DNA of 64,000 nucleotides from Certhia americana (lineage: Eukaryota > Chordata > Aves > Passeriformes > Certhiidae). Positions within the stretch are counted from its first letter, which is position 1, and each line of letters opens with the position of its first letter. A program made the position numbers and the translations under genes. Under the pieces are notes generated by a model. It had not been told where the DNA came from. It saw only the letters and a program-made list of their open reading frames with translations, and ran no database searches. Shown here piece by piece: positions 1 through 13,815 of this stretch. The stretch is taken from positions 8,287,846-8,351,845 of the forward strand of contig CM031866.1 of NCBI GenBank assembly GCA_018697195.1. The letters run 5' to 3'.

Positions 1-1262
1 GAGGTTCAGAAGTTGAAATTTATTAACATTTCCTATTCCATACAGGGAATAAGAGAAAGTAATTGATACCTTCACTTGTTACACAAAAAATGAATGGCTT
101 CAAGAAATTTTCATTTAAGAAATTATATCCTCTGGACAATACTTAAAACAGCAGGAATCATCCTAGTGTAAGCATATAAACCTATAAAGTTACAGAGCTA
201 TTGCCAAACCAACTTGAACAGTAAATGGATGCATTTGCATTCCAGCTCACTGGCAAAAAAAGGCTGGAAATTTTCTTCATCTATGCATGTCATCCATGAA
301 GTGCTGGGTTAATGGAAAGAATTTTATTTCAAACAAAGAGGTTAATAACTATAAGAATTGCTAAGAAAAATGATTGTACCAAGGGAAAAAAAAGCCAAGC
401 AAGCAATACACAAATACTTCGGCAAATAGTACAGCTTAGGGATGTCCCTGAATCTACTGCAATTTCATATATTACTTTAATGAATATTTATTAAAGCACA
501 CATATTAACATGCAAAAACTAGTTAAACATTGGAGATACCATTTCTGACCAACGTGTTAAACAACTCAAATATGTGTTCATGACCAGCATGGCATGCATT
601 TCCACACAAATGGTACACCAAAAAATGCAGTTCAGGAATGGAGGTCCTGAGGCTCCAAATACAGACTTGTGACAGCATCACATTTCTATAAATGATCGTG
701 TATCTTAATGAAGGACCCCAGTTTGCTGCCCCTCCCAATACTTCTGTTGGGCAACAACTCTAGGGCTTCACTCTAACTGTGGCTAGAACCAGTCTCTCTA
801 ATTTTCAGACTGTGTTTTACTGGAGGCCAATTCAACTACTGGTGTGCCTGCAGTGTCTCAATATACTATTGCTTCTCCTTTCCCAGCCTCAGACAGTGAC
901 AGGCAGGAGCCATGCCATCAGCACCTTTCCTCAGCCACTAGAAAAAAAATCAACCTCAAAAAAGAAACTGTTCATTCCCCATTTAGGCTGAGAAACCTTC
1001 TCCATTATTTTCTGAATGGTTTCTTCTGTACTATACCTCAGAAGTACCAGTAAGCTAAAATTGAGTTCTACATTATCCTGTTTCCAATTATTAGCTCCAA
1101 AAAGAAATATTTGCTGGTGGCCCCTGTGTGCATGTCCAAGCACTGCATCTTATTACTCCCATCTTCCAGGTCATGCAGTTATTATCATGTTATTTTCATA
1201 CTCATCTCTGTTGACAGTTCCTCCCAATTTTATCTTATCTCCACTTATATGAAATGGAATGA

Positions 1263-1265
<3 letters not shown>

Positions 1266-1294
<29 letters not shown>
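1266..1294. repeat. Poly-T tract
   Basis: Uninterrupted run of about 28 T. No recognisable element body lies next to it. Confidence 0.9.
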
Positions 1295-1499
1295 GTTCCA
1301 TACATTTATGAAACTCTAATTCCCAGGGAACTGTACAAGTAACCTTTTCAAGGCCAATATTTCTCTTTTGGCACCATCAGGTATCATCTTCCTCTCCCAT
1401 TCCTTATTCATATTCCACTTCATACACAATACCACATCTCCTCAAAGGTAATTTTCACTATGGCATTATATCAAATAGCTTTACCAAAGTTCCTCATTT

Positions 1500-1562
1500 A
1501 AGGAAAAAAAAAACCCACAAAAACAGACCCAAAACCAAAACAAAACAAAAGAAGAACACAAA
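1500..1562. repeat. A/C-rich low-complexity DNA
   Basis: Imperfect runs of aaaac and aaaaccc. No gene-like content. Confidence 0.75.
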
Positions 1563-3128
1563 ACCCATCAAAACCCCAAACCTGATCAAAGGTATAAAAT
1601 TAGTTAGGGTAGGTTTGATCTTCCAGACAAATCTGGTTTTTTTAGTTTTCATTTACCTTTCTGTTAATTATTTCTTCCTCAAAAAGTGTTCCAAAGACTT
1701 ATACACTTAATATCAGACAGACACCATCACAGTTTCCTGGCTCTGTCTCCTGTGTATTTCAGTACTGCATTAGTTATTCCATAGCCTCTTGGGACCTCTC
1801 TTTTTTGACATATTTGTTAAAAATTCCTGTTATCAGAGCCATTATTTTATGTGCAGTTCTTCCAACATTCTATACAAAAATTCTTACCAGATCCCCCCAA
1901 TATGACACCATTGAAGCTCCAGGAGTTTTTGCCACCTTCTTGCATGATACTAAATGATAACCAACTCCCAAAGACAACAGTACACATTATACCCTGGTAA
2001 AATTAAATTTATGGAATGGTTTACATGATTGCTACTAGCATTGTTTCATTTAAAAGTAAGCAAGTATTCCTTAACATGGTTTAACTGAATTCACACCATC
2101 TCCAGCTGTACAGATAACAGGGACATAGCAAATTTGGTCTGCAGTACAACCTCAGGATCCAGACAACCAATAGTCTATGCAGACAGCTAGCAGTCTTAAA
2201 GATTTTTTTTCAGTTTGACTCCCCTCTCCCTTTTTAAATCCTATTACATTTTTGCTTGCTTGTTTCCATCATATTCCAGCTTAAATTTACAGCAGTGTGA
2301 GACTGGGCAACATGTTACTGTGCAAATCACCCGAGACTGTGGCGCTAACATCGTGTTTCACATTAAAATAACATTTGCTTTAGGTGGACACTTTGTTGTT
2401 CTAAATATGCATTACTTATAGCCTGGAAAAAGCAAAAATTATTCTAGTAGGAACACTGTCTGTGACCGGAGAGACCCATTAGGCTACTGCAGTGCTTGGA
2501 GACATGCCTGCAAAAAACACAGCACGGGCTGGGCAGAAAAATGAGGGAAGAACTAAGATCAAACCAGACAATGGCAGCAACTCCAAAGGAAAAGCAGTAT
2601 TCAAGAATACTTGGAGTTAACTGTTAATATCCTATAACCAATATATAGGGAGAGAAATGAAAAGTGATCAGGTTGGCTAAGAACCTGTCGAGGCTCTGAA
2701 TCTCTTCAGAGCACTGCTAGAAAGTATTGTAATTGGAAATATCACAGAAGAGGAATCAAATCAAAGGGAAAAGGAAAAAGTAGAAAAAAACTCACCTCCT
2801 ATAACAAGAGGTACTAAGTTCCTCTCACAAGAATATCTGTTCTTTTCAAGTATGTTAACTTTTTAAGCGCTACCTAGAATTAGATTTTTTTACTATTATT
2901 TTGCATACCAGAGCAAAGCAGTAGATAGCAGTAGGGATTTCACTGACTATCCCCAAGCTCACTAAGACGCACAGAGTTTGGCTGAGCACAAGAAAAGGTA
3001 AGAAGAAGACAGTCATAATATTTGCAAGGCAACAACTTTTTTTCTGTTCTCCTATTCATAACAAATATTTCTATACTGTTAGTGCTATCAAGGAATGAAC
3101 AGGTTATGCTGTTCTTGTTCTGTAAGAT

Positions 3129-3165
3129 CTCTTAAGCTTCAATTAATTAAGCCTCTTAAGCTTCA
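3129..3165. repeat. Short direct repeat, 24-bp period
   Basis: ctcttaagcttca occurs at 3129-3141 and again at 3153-3165, with attaattaag between. It is followed by a doubled cacttgcac. Confidence 0.85.
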
Positions 3166-6100
3166 CTTGCACCACTTGCACAGCCACGTGCCCCCCACAC
3201 ACCTTTATAGTAAGATTTTGTTGTCATTCCCACCAGCTAAACAACAATTAGTGTCCTACGCTGCAGACAAATCAGCTTTCTCCTTGTCAGCTACAGTCAT
3301 TTCAGGTCTGGCCTTTCCACCTCCAAATCCAAACTGCTACCAAAGTGCAGCTGCAAAAGTCATCTCTCCTCTCTCTCTAGGTCCATCTTCTCCTGGACTC
3401 TGTTGGCCTCCTGCCAAGTAATATTCAAGTTGCTTGTCTTCACCTACAATATATAGCATAGCAATAAATAATATAAAAATGACCACAATGTGCTGAGGAA
3501 TTGCCAAGTCCTCTCTAAAGAAAATGGAAGAATAAGACCTTTGATTACACTCCTCTCCATCAATTACAGCTCAGACACAATTCACACCCTACATCCTCCT
3601 CCACTGCACACTCCCTTGCCCATGCTGTCACTCCCAATCAGAAGTGCAGCTTCCCAGACTCCCCGTGCTCCAGCATCCCACAGGAAAGAGGCAGACCAGA
3701 GAGAGAAGCCTACAGTGTCACAGAACTGAAAGGGAACACATGCAGAACAGCAGAGTCCCACACGGAGTGGTTTCAGCAAACTCTCCTAGCTGCAGCCTCC
3801 CACCATGGCCTGTGCCCAGCCCCCTGAACTGGATTGCCAACTGCAGGACACAGCACACAGCCTCTGTCTCTTTCTGGGCTGGGCTGCACTGCAAAGCATG
3901 CAAGGTTTAACCTTATTTTGGGGCACACAAAGGCAACCCAAAAGCAGAGGGAGTGGCAAGCACTCTGTGTGACTGGTGCAGTTACAGGGCTGCAAACAGA
4001 ACTCGCCCTCAGCTCATTCTCAGACCTTTTTACCATGCTCAGGGCTGCTCTAAGCAGGTGGCTCTGTCCTGATCCCTGCCTGCAACTTTGTTGGGCCTGT
4101 CTAGCAACACATTCAATTACAGTTTGGAGATTAGATGACCAAAGATTAACTAAACACTAAATAGAAAAAACCCAGGCCTTCTGAGACATAAATCTTGCAA
4201 ATATGGTTCCATAGAGCTCAAGTCCAGATTCCTGAATAGTTTATTATTCTGTAAAATCTTCACCGTAAAAGACTGCATATACTTGAAATTTGCAAAGGTA
4301 GCAGCTTAAGTTATTTCTAGTCAGCTCATAAAAATCTGTCTTTAGCACTTTTTTCCTAAGAAGAAAGAAAGAAACCCAGACATACTCTAAGCTTAGTGAA
4401 AAGATAAGACTCTGGATATAATATCAATATGACTTCACCTTTTATTTTTTAAGGGTTCAAAACAATACTGGATGAAAGTTTATATGTAAGCATAAAGGAT
4501 CTGCCAAAATGAAAGTGAAAACCCAGCAAATTATATTTCAGACACCTTGACATATTATGCACCATACATGCTGTCAGCTTCACTGTCCTTTCCTTTGCTG
4601 TAGGCCGAATGCTTGAATACCAATCTTATTAAACTACAACTCTGAATTTATCCACTATATATAACATTCCAGATGTTGTACCAGCTGGGAACAGGCCCTT
4701 AGGCCATCTTTGGTTGATCTCTTAGTCGCTTTCCAGCTTTCGCCAGGCATTCATCCAAAAATATGAAGGAAAGTGCTAAAAACAGATGTCAGAGTTAATG
4801 TTTTTTTCTTTTTTTTCTTCTTGGTAGGAAATACAGAAAACTTGCACCCTACACCTACTCTATGAAATATGAATGTTGTCAAAAGAGCATAAGTTAATTT
4901 TAAATTAAATCACAATATAGCAGAGTTAATTTTTACACTATTTTTCTGACAACAGGCCAGCCTCCATCAGTCTGTTCTCTGAAAATATTACGCGGTCATT
5001 TGGATTTTTTCATTAAGTTGGAAAATCTTCTGATGTCGTCAATCTGCAGAAATGGTTTCAAGTCCCTCATTTAAGAAAAATAATGGTTAAAATGTAAACT
5101 AGATTGATTGCAATTCAATGCTAAGCTTTATGACAAGGCTGGGGTAATGGGAGTTATTAAATCAGTACACATCTGATCTATAAAGGGGGAATACCTGTTG
5201 GCCCCATCATATTACAACAAATTATTTCAACTTCCACTCACTGCAATATGAGCAAGAGATGTTCAGATCTTCCCAAGAGGTGCTGTCTCTCTTAGGGAGA
5301 GACAGGAGTTAAACATGGAATTTCAAAGATGAGGGCTGGAAACAAGGTCCTGATCCTGCTGACACTTTGGAACACGTGCACCTTTACTTACGGGGTAGTT
5401 CTGTCGGACACAGGAGTCCTCACAAGAATTAAGTTATGCACGTGCAAAGTGCTTGGGCTGAGGACTCTAAGGCCTGTGCAAGAGGTCATCTATTTTATCT
5501 GCTCTAGACAGGGCTTCAAATCTGTCCACACACACCAGAATATTGACAAACATATGCAGAACCAGTTCTCAGAGTGGTGCTGCCTGCAGAGGTTCCCCTC
5601 AGAATGCAGGACCTTGGTCTCTCATACAGCAAAGCACAGGAGATATTTCTGTTATGATTACAACTTACAAGGATGATAAACTCTTTTGAAACTCTAAAGA
5701 TATCCCTTCTAAAATTAATTTCGGGGCAATAGCCTTCATTCAAAGGAAGACACTCAACTGCATTGAAAAAGGACTATTTCTAAGAAATATTTTCACCCTC
5801 CTTTTCTTTGTCTCGCATTCATTAGAATGCAGAACTGAAAATATGAGAAAAACAGACTATCCTATAGCCTCAATATTGAAGAAGCAGGAGAAGAATGAAC
5901 ATTAACTGGCAAGTTCACCGTAAAGTATAAAAATACCTGCAAAAAAAAAAAATCTTTTTCAAATGGAATAAAAAGGGTAGGACAAGTTTAAAACTTAGCC
6001 ATAGTACTTTAATAAGAGACTAAGGATATAATAATGATTCATACATTAGACTGCAATATTGACCTGAATAGTTACCACTGGAGCCAGCACTCAAAGGTGG

Positions 6101-9100
6101 CAAAATTTCAGGGTTTATAGTCTGATATATGAACACGCTTTATGTCATCTATTAATAATATCAAAAAACATTCAAGCCAATACTTTTCTTTTAAGTAAAA
6201 CTGATGTGTTCTGAGTCTTTTTTTATAAACAGTAAAAAAGGTATTTTGCCATATGTTGTGTTGATGTTATGAGACATTATGTGAGCTGCCTGAAAGACCA
6301 CAGCTTTTTTCTTCAGATTCTTACCTTCTACAACCATATTACTTGGAAGGAAGTAATCTTTCAAAGGAAGATCACTGATCTATATACTACATATATCAGC
6401 AAATACGTGTATTTTTAGCAAAGATTTTGCAGGAGAATGGAGTAGTAAACTACATTTTGTCAGCATTTTTTTAGGTGATTTGAGTACAACATAATTACTG
6501 CAACAGATAAAATATTTTGAACACAGGATTCATTTCAGCATTCATGGTGTGGTAATAGGCTTGCTGCTATAAATCACAGAAAATTCTGTGATCCTCACCA
6601 AATCCAGAAACTGGATCAAATAAGCAAGGTTCTCTGTACAAGTCTTCACACATAATTTTGACACCAGATTTGAAAGAAACAAACAAAAACCACTGAACTT
6701 GTCTGTTTGCAGAGAACTTAGACTACAATGATGCTGGCACTTTGCAACATCCATCCCATTTTCCAGTAGTTCCCTGATCAAACAGTCTATAGTATTTCTT
6801 TTGGGGTACCTGAATCCAATCTGCCTGAAATCTCCTATTGCATTAAAAAATGAAGGGCTGATCCAAAGTCTATTGAAATTACTATGATTTTTGGACCAAA
6901 GCCTAAATAACCAGGTAAAAGAGAACATATCTTGTATTTACAATTGCAACCATCTCCCAAGGGCTCTTTTAAAAACTACAAAAACATCCCACATCATACA
7001 GCAGCCTATTAGTACTAATTTTTCTCACCCATGTGCAAATACTCTAGTCTGCTTCATGAACCTGTAAATCAGTTAAAAGTTTGGTACCATTTTAAAAGTC
7101 CTTTTTCTCTTATGCAACGTAAAAATGTTAAATGAATAAAGGCTTATACCATCAAAGCACAAAAATACCTTGTAGCATTATAACACAAACAAACAAAAAA
7201 ATTTACTACCAATGAGATAATTTTATAAAGCTAGATTACATAGGCTCATGTGGAAAGAGGTCAGGTTTTATAGTCTTAAGAGTATTAAAAAAAGTCCAGA
7301 TTGTTTCCAGTTCTCAGAGGTCTGACTGCCTTTCTTTCCAGACCAAGAATCAGCATAACAGTTGCCTGTCTACAGGAAAATGGGGGGAAAAACACAGAGA
7401 ACAAAAAGGAATGCTTGATTTGCCGATCATTCCACAAAAAGTGGAACCTACAATTTCTGTCAAATACATTACAGCACTTAAGGCTAATGCTCAAATACAG
7501 CATTACTCTTTACCAAAGACCATGCTAAACACTCAATCAAGCACTGAGCACCTTCAACTATTGCCACAAATCACATGCAAGCATTTATTTCTGCAGTTTT
7601 GACATGCAAAAAATTCCATTGACATTCACAGGACATCCTACAGGCTGGAAGCAGCACCCAAAGTTTCAGTGTTTTCTTGGGGGAAAAGGGATTAGTAAAT
7701 AGCAATAGATTATGGTCCAAACAGTAAAGCAAGCAAATGCTTTCTATAAAACAGAAGAAGAATGAAGAAAAAAAAAAAATACCTGAGCTTCGATAACATG
7801 TAAAAATGAGTAACAAATTCCATATACTTTTTTTTTTTAAATACAAACTCTTCCAATTTTGTTTCTGAAAGTCACAGACACCCTCTATACCCCTAAGAGT
7901 CCAAGCCAAGGCTCAGCAAAAATGCTGGTGGGAAGCTACCCCTGCACCTGACTGACACACACAGCACCAGGGTGTTTCTCAAGAGGAGAATTAAATGCCT
8001 TGGATCCTACAGGGCCACAACCTGCAGCACATTCTAAGCACCAAAAATGAAAAATACAGTTGTCAGCAATGATCCTCTCAATGAACCTACACTTACCATT
8101 TTATCTGTTATTGATAATTAATGTATGCAATTTTTTTCTGAATTAAGCAAATAGCATTTGAAGTCCAACAGTAGAAATAAGTTAGGTTTAACTGGCAGTG
8201 CTGATAGTTATTTTGAAACACTACAGAGCCAAATAACTGTTGGAATTGTTAAAGAGATTGTTCTTTAGTTGCCCCAAGCCTGGTTCATTATGCAAGAATT
8301 AAAAGATGCAGATTTTTAAACTAAAATCTTTCACTTCATCTTTTACATTAGTGGCATACAAATCAAAAGAAATTTAGGTTCAAGTACATCTCTACTAAAA
8401 GGTCATTGTGACATTTGGTCTCTCCTCTAAATAATTTTCCCATGCTGGACGGGCCTGAAAGGATGACTGTTAAGGATATGAGGGATATTATCCACATGCT
8501 CAACAATATAAATCTTATTTAAATTACCCACTGCCTTACAAAACAATGTAATTCTATCAGAAACACCTTAACATGGGATGAATCATTTTATCAAGCAAGC
8601 ATTTCCCTAATCATTATTCTAGGGACAGTATAAACTGAAATTTCTTTCATTTTTTTGCTATGGCTTTCCATGTTAAAAGGAAGAAGCTGCTATAAATTAT
8701 CATAGGGCTTTAAATGTTATCTGTGGCAGAAATGACACAGAAAAAAATACATATTGATCACATTCATCCTTCACGAAAAAATTCAGCAATATAATTTTAT
8801 CTTCTTATCTGTGCAAAATTTAACAGGTGCTTAAACAGCTGAAGAAGTTCAATAGATTTAGCTGAATTATCAAAAAACTAAATTCAATCTGCTCTTTCCT
8901 TAAGAGCAGAGAAGAAAATGTTTGTGCTGTATAATGCTGCAGTGATTAATGCACCATTAGGCTTTATCAGCCTCAAACATCCTCTCATCCATGTATATCT
9001 GAAGAATGACTTTCCAGTTCCAAGCACTGCATTTCCCACAGTACTTGAAATGTATCTTTTTGATTTAGAAGCACTTCTCTACTGTATCTCAATGAACTCT

Positions 9101-11805
9101 TATTGATAGATGATAGCAGCACTACATCAGGGCTGTGTAAGCATGGGATTATTTCTGTTACCTCCAGACCCTTCAGTCTTAATTTAGAAGGTTAAACCTA
9201 AGCCTTTATCAATGTCAAAATTCTTGGATAAGAACATGTGTGGAGGTTCACTAGGGGCATGAGGAGGTCAGTGGGAAATTTACATTGCATTGTATCAATC
9301 TCTCATGATTTAATCATTGGTCTCCTCTAAAGAATGTCAAGTGAGCACCTAGTCTGTATAATGTTCATTCATCAGGTGTCCTCTTACTGGTCCAGTGTAG
9401 CAGAATTGAGTTAAAGACTTTAGAGTAGAGTATTTGCCCAAGTACACACCCTTGTGTCTTCTCCTTGCAGAACAAAAGGTTAAAAAACAAAAAAAGCAAA
9501 AAAACCACCAAATTTTTAATCTGTTGCTAGAAACTAAAAACTTATTTGGGAATACTAAGAATTGTAAACATTAGAATGTGAAACACAGAATATGAGTTAA
9601 AAAATTTCAGTCTTTTATGAAAAATATGCATGGAAGAGATGCTAAAAACAAGGTACTTAGTATTAAAGTGGGTTTTTCTATATAGCTCAACCTCAAACTG
9701 AATAGACATCAATTTTTGGCCCCAAAAGTAAGCCCAAAAGGAAAGGAAGAAAATCAGTACCCCCTGCACAGCCTTTTATCGTCTGCTGGGGCAGCATCAA
9801 TATCTGTCCAGCACCCAGGGGAGCAAGAATAAGAGAAACAACTCAAAGTTTTGGTCCATTCTCTTTTCTTCCTTGAGAAAACATTCTGGGGGGTGACCTT
9901 GCAAATGAGAGGTCACTTCTGCTACCTGGGAATCCTCTGCCAGCTACTGAGGGCAAGATCATCACAGCCACAGAAGGACTATGGACCCAGGCCAGCGAGT
10001 TTCACCACAGAATTTGGTGGAATAGGATTACAGCCTTGTAGAATGTATTTGATCCAAATTGAAATGATATAAAATGTGTTTTCTGCAGAAACTGTTACAG
10101 ATTCCCTGTGAAGGCTGTTATACTGCACAAGGTGAAGACCTACTGGCTTCTGTAAGTATGATTTACACACAGAGACCTTTGGCAGAGCTGGGACTGAGGC
10201 TGTAATAGAAAACAAAGTCTGTAGTTCCTAGTGCACAAAGAAACATGGACCTCAAACGGCAGTTCCACTATTTTCTCTGAACAACACAACCCTGAACTAA
10301 AAATGGTAGTTGGTGCTTTAAAAAGCACCGTTTCCCCATTCACTGTGCCAACAAACCAAAGTATTTTAGAACAGTTTTCAGTTCACTAAGCAACCTATCA
10401 TACACAAGTAATGATATAATTACTCGTGCACACCCTGCTCACACGCTTCCAGCCAGCAATTAGCCTAAACAAAGGTATTGTTTAATAGGATCATGCCTGA
10501 CTTATGCAGCATCAATCTCTTTAAGAGTAGCTTTGCCTGAAATTGTAAGTGGTTTTCATTTTCTCTTAATCCTTGCCTCCTTTCCCTCCTTTCCTCTCCA
10601 AATCAGAAACACATTTCACTTGATTATGGAGCTAACTTCCTTACCCAAAAAAACTAAACAAAAAACATACCCTTAGAAGTAGAGACCAAAATTAAACCTG
10701 TAAACAAAAAAAATGTATAGATAAAAAAATGATACAATTAAAAATAATAGGGAACACCTAATATTACCTTCAGTAAAATTTTCAGAGAAACACCAAATTA
10801 TGCTCTTTATCTTCATACAGCCTTACAAACTCGGCTGCAAACGCCTTAAATATGATTTAAAACTTGTTACAGGCTAATACTACTGTAATCTGTAGGATTA
10901 GTATGGAGTACCACAAATCTGACCTAGTAACTTGCTACTTACACAAGATGTCCCAGCTAAGAGGCAGGACTCAAGTCAGTGAAATCAGTTTTATTCTAAT
11001 ATCAGCATACTGGCTGAGTGAGGACTGCAAAGCCACTCCTCTGCATAGCAGAAAAGGAGTATTTCTATCACAGTGCTGAAATTCCTACAGCACTAGCGGC
11101 TGCAGTTCTGGTGCTTGGATAAAATTAAGTTTATCGGTTCATTCTCCAAATACACAAATGAAGCCACCAAGTGTTCCGCAGTGGAATGTTTTCATTATAG
11201 AGGAATGCCTGAAATAGTTTGTGGCCACTTGAAAACAATTTGTTTATTCAAAAAAAAAAAAAAATCTCTAAATGAAGAACTAGACATTGAGAGTCAAGAC
11301 GTTAAGTCGTTTTAATAGCTTTTTCAGGGTATCAACAAAAATGGCTTGTCAGAAAAAAACACAAGTTTCAGGCTCCTTCTGAAATCGAGAGTACTGAAGC
11401 TTTATGTGCATGGGTACAAGTGAGCCACTAACTACAAATCTTCCTCCCTTCCCGGGATTACAGCTGTCTTCACTGATGTGTTAATTTGCAGTAATGTCCC
11501 TTACATGACTCATCTCCAAGCCTGAGAACACGTGGCTCCGTTCCTCCGGTGATTTAGATGCAAACTACCCGGCAAAGGGATAAAAAGGCTCAGGCAGGGA
11601 GCAGAAGCCAGCAAGCAGCTGACACTCAAAGCCAGGCTGGGACTCAGGTACGGCTCCAGAGGCAGGATGGCAATCAGCAGCAGGTGCAATGGGGACAGAA
11701 ATTTAGGGAATTGTGGAAAAAAGGCTCTCAGCCCAGCGGGACCCATAAAACAGCAGCTGAAACATGAGTTTTCTCGATGAAATATGAAAATCTCACTGAA
11801 CAAAC

Positions 11806-12014
11806 GCTGGACTACAAATAAAAAGGTGGAGTAATAGCTTCTGTGAATTTATTTCAATATTATTTTTTGAAGTAATTCAGATCCTGGGTTCCACTGCCTC
11901 ACAGAACAAACACAAACAGGTGTTTCTGCTGGACTACAAATAAAAAGGTGGAGTAATAGCTTCTGTGAATTTATTTCAATATTAATTTTTGAAGTAATTC
12001 AGATCCTGGGTTCC
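11806..12014. repeat. Direct duplication, two copies of about 87 bp, 122-bp period
   Basis: Copies at 11806-11892 and 11928-12014 both start with gctggactacaaataaaaag and run to gatcctgggttcc. They differ at about one base (tattatttttt versus tattaattttt). The spacer begins with related sequence (acagaacaaacacaaacagg compared with ctgaacaaacg), so the true unit is probably the full 122 bp. The near identity indicates a recent duplication. Confidence 0.9.
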
Positions 12015-13797
12015 TCTGCATTTTTTCAAATTAATACTTTAAATGCCATGCTCCTTTTCCCCCTGAAAAAGCAGAAGCCAAGAGAGGCGATTTCTATTTG
12101 TGGAAGACAGGGCTTAAATGAGAATATTTATTTTCCCGATTTTGGCATTCACTTTATAACAAGGCACTTTTCTAACAAACCCAAGGAAAGACTAGTTATT
12201 AAATGAACTGTTGCAGCTGCAGCCTGGGTATTACAACTTGCACATCTATTTGAAAACAGACTGACAAGTTTCTACCTTACCTCACATAGCTAAACACTCA
12301 CAAGTCTGATAGTGCAGTTTCATTAATATTTGTTTAGAAACATTAGATTTCTTTGCCAAGATTGGGCTACTTAGAGCCACATATCTAAATCCGGAATGAG
12401 GCTATGCTTGTTGTCAGTTTAAACTGGTAAATATAATAGAATTCAGAAGAAGCAAGGTCAACCAGAAAACTAACTGGTCAAGCAAACATTTTCTCACTTG
12501 AAAGATAAACTTATTTTCTTTTTTCTTTCGTTTTTTTTGCCCACATCCCCAAGAGAACTCTCAGTCAGCCAGCCAATCAAAGTGGAAATGTACTTCAAAC
12601 ACATTCAGCCCAACCAAGTTTTCACTGCTGTCCTTCTTGGTGGTCCGTCATATGGAATGGTTTTAATACTTGGAAGCAATACCTTAAGTGTCAGAAAACA
12701 AGAACATTTTATTTCTGCAAGAAAGCTTTCCAGTACTACTAGTATTTTGGAAAAGAAAAAAATTCCTTGTAGTAGATTAAAAGGTGAAAAGCCAAAAGAA
12801 ATCAGAAAGAATACGAGGAAACTATTCCTTATGGCAAGGTTCAACATGTATTTCAAAGCTGGAGAAAGAGCTATCACTTGTATATTTCATAATTCCATTT
12901 ATTTTTATATATTTATTCAGTCATTTAATTATTTTTATGAATGGTAGGAGGAGGCATATTTTTTTTAATCTCAAATTTCTAACAGCACTTGAAGTCTTTG
13001 GCTATGCATCAAAATCTATTTGGTACCAAGTAAGATTTAAATTGCATTGACTCAGTAGAATTTCAGAAATGCAGGATGCAATGCACTAATACAGGACATC
13101 ACCTGGTGAACAATACAGAAGCCTTTAGAAAATGTTCAATTTAAACATTTCTGTTCTTTGGGATTCCCCAGAAGTATTTGCTTTGAATCACTCTTTTCTC
13201 CCTGAGGATACAGCAATAAATGTGTCAAAACTATAATGTCCCACTCTATGCAGGTGTCACCCCAACGACTCAGAGAGTCAGTATTTAATCAGATCTTTAG
13301 AGGTATTTTCATCTATAGTCATAGAAGTGGTAAAAAAGATATTCGCTGAATTTTGAAAGTATCTAGCCAAAGAATTTCATCTGCATGTAATTCTTAAATA
13401 CACACAGAGCAACGAAATATGCAAAGAGGTTAGTGCAGTCCTGTACAAAAATGAGAGTGCAGTCCTGCCAGATGAAACCAGAACAAAATGTACTATCTTG
13501 CATGTACAACATGAATCCATGTGTAATTCTGCTGGGCTAGAGCAGAGTACAGTGTGTTCCTATTAATATTTACTCATCTTTCATTTCAAACTGTAAGCTT
13601 GTCATTTCAGATAGCAAATACTTTTGAATATTTAAGTAACAGCTAGTTCTATTTTACTGAGATTACTTACTAACAAAGGAATGAATGATTCTGATTAAAC
13701 TGGCTCTCTGCTTGAAAAATAGCACACACAACAGCCAAAGAAAACCCCTTTGAAACATTCCTGTGTTTGGAGGATGTAAGGAAACTAATCTTGGATC

Positions 13798-13815
13798 ATG
13801 ATGATGATGATGATG
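13798..13815. repeat. (ATG)6 microsatellite
   Basis: Six ATG units in an intron. Noncoding. Confidence 0.9.

Noticed and set aside
3582..3779. Minus-strand LWDAG word, considered as the missing ADAMTSL3 thrombospondin exon (WDAWG)
   Set aside because: The following residues do not give the CSRTCGGG repeat core and the flanks lack matching splice phases.
12498..12947. 149-residue open frame on plus
   Set aside because: AT-rich Lys/Ile/Phe-biased translation in an intron, with no homology recognised, no splice sites and an overlapping open frame on the other strand.
13798..13815. ATG repeat as a coding start cluster
   Set aside because: Simple trinucleotide repeat in an intron with no downstream open frame.
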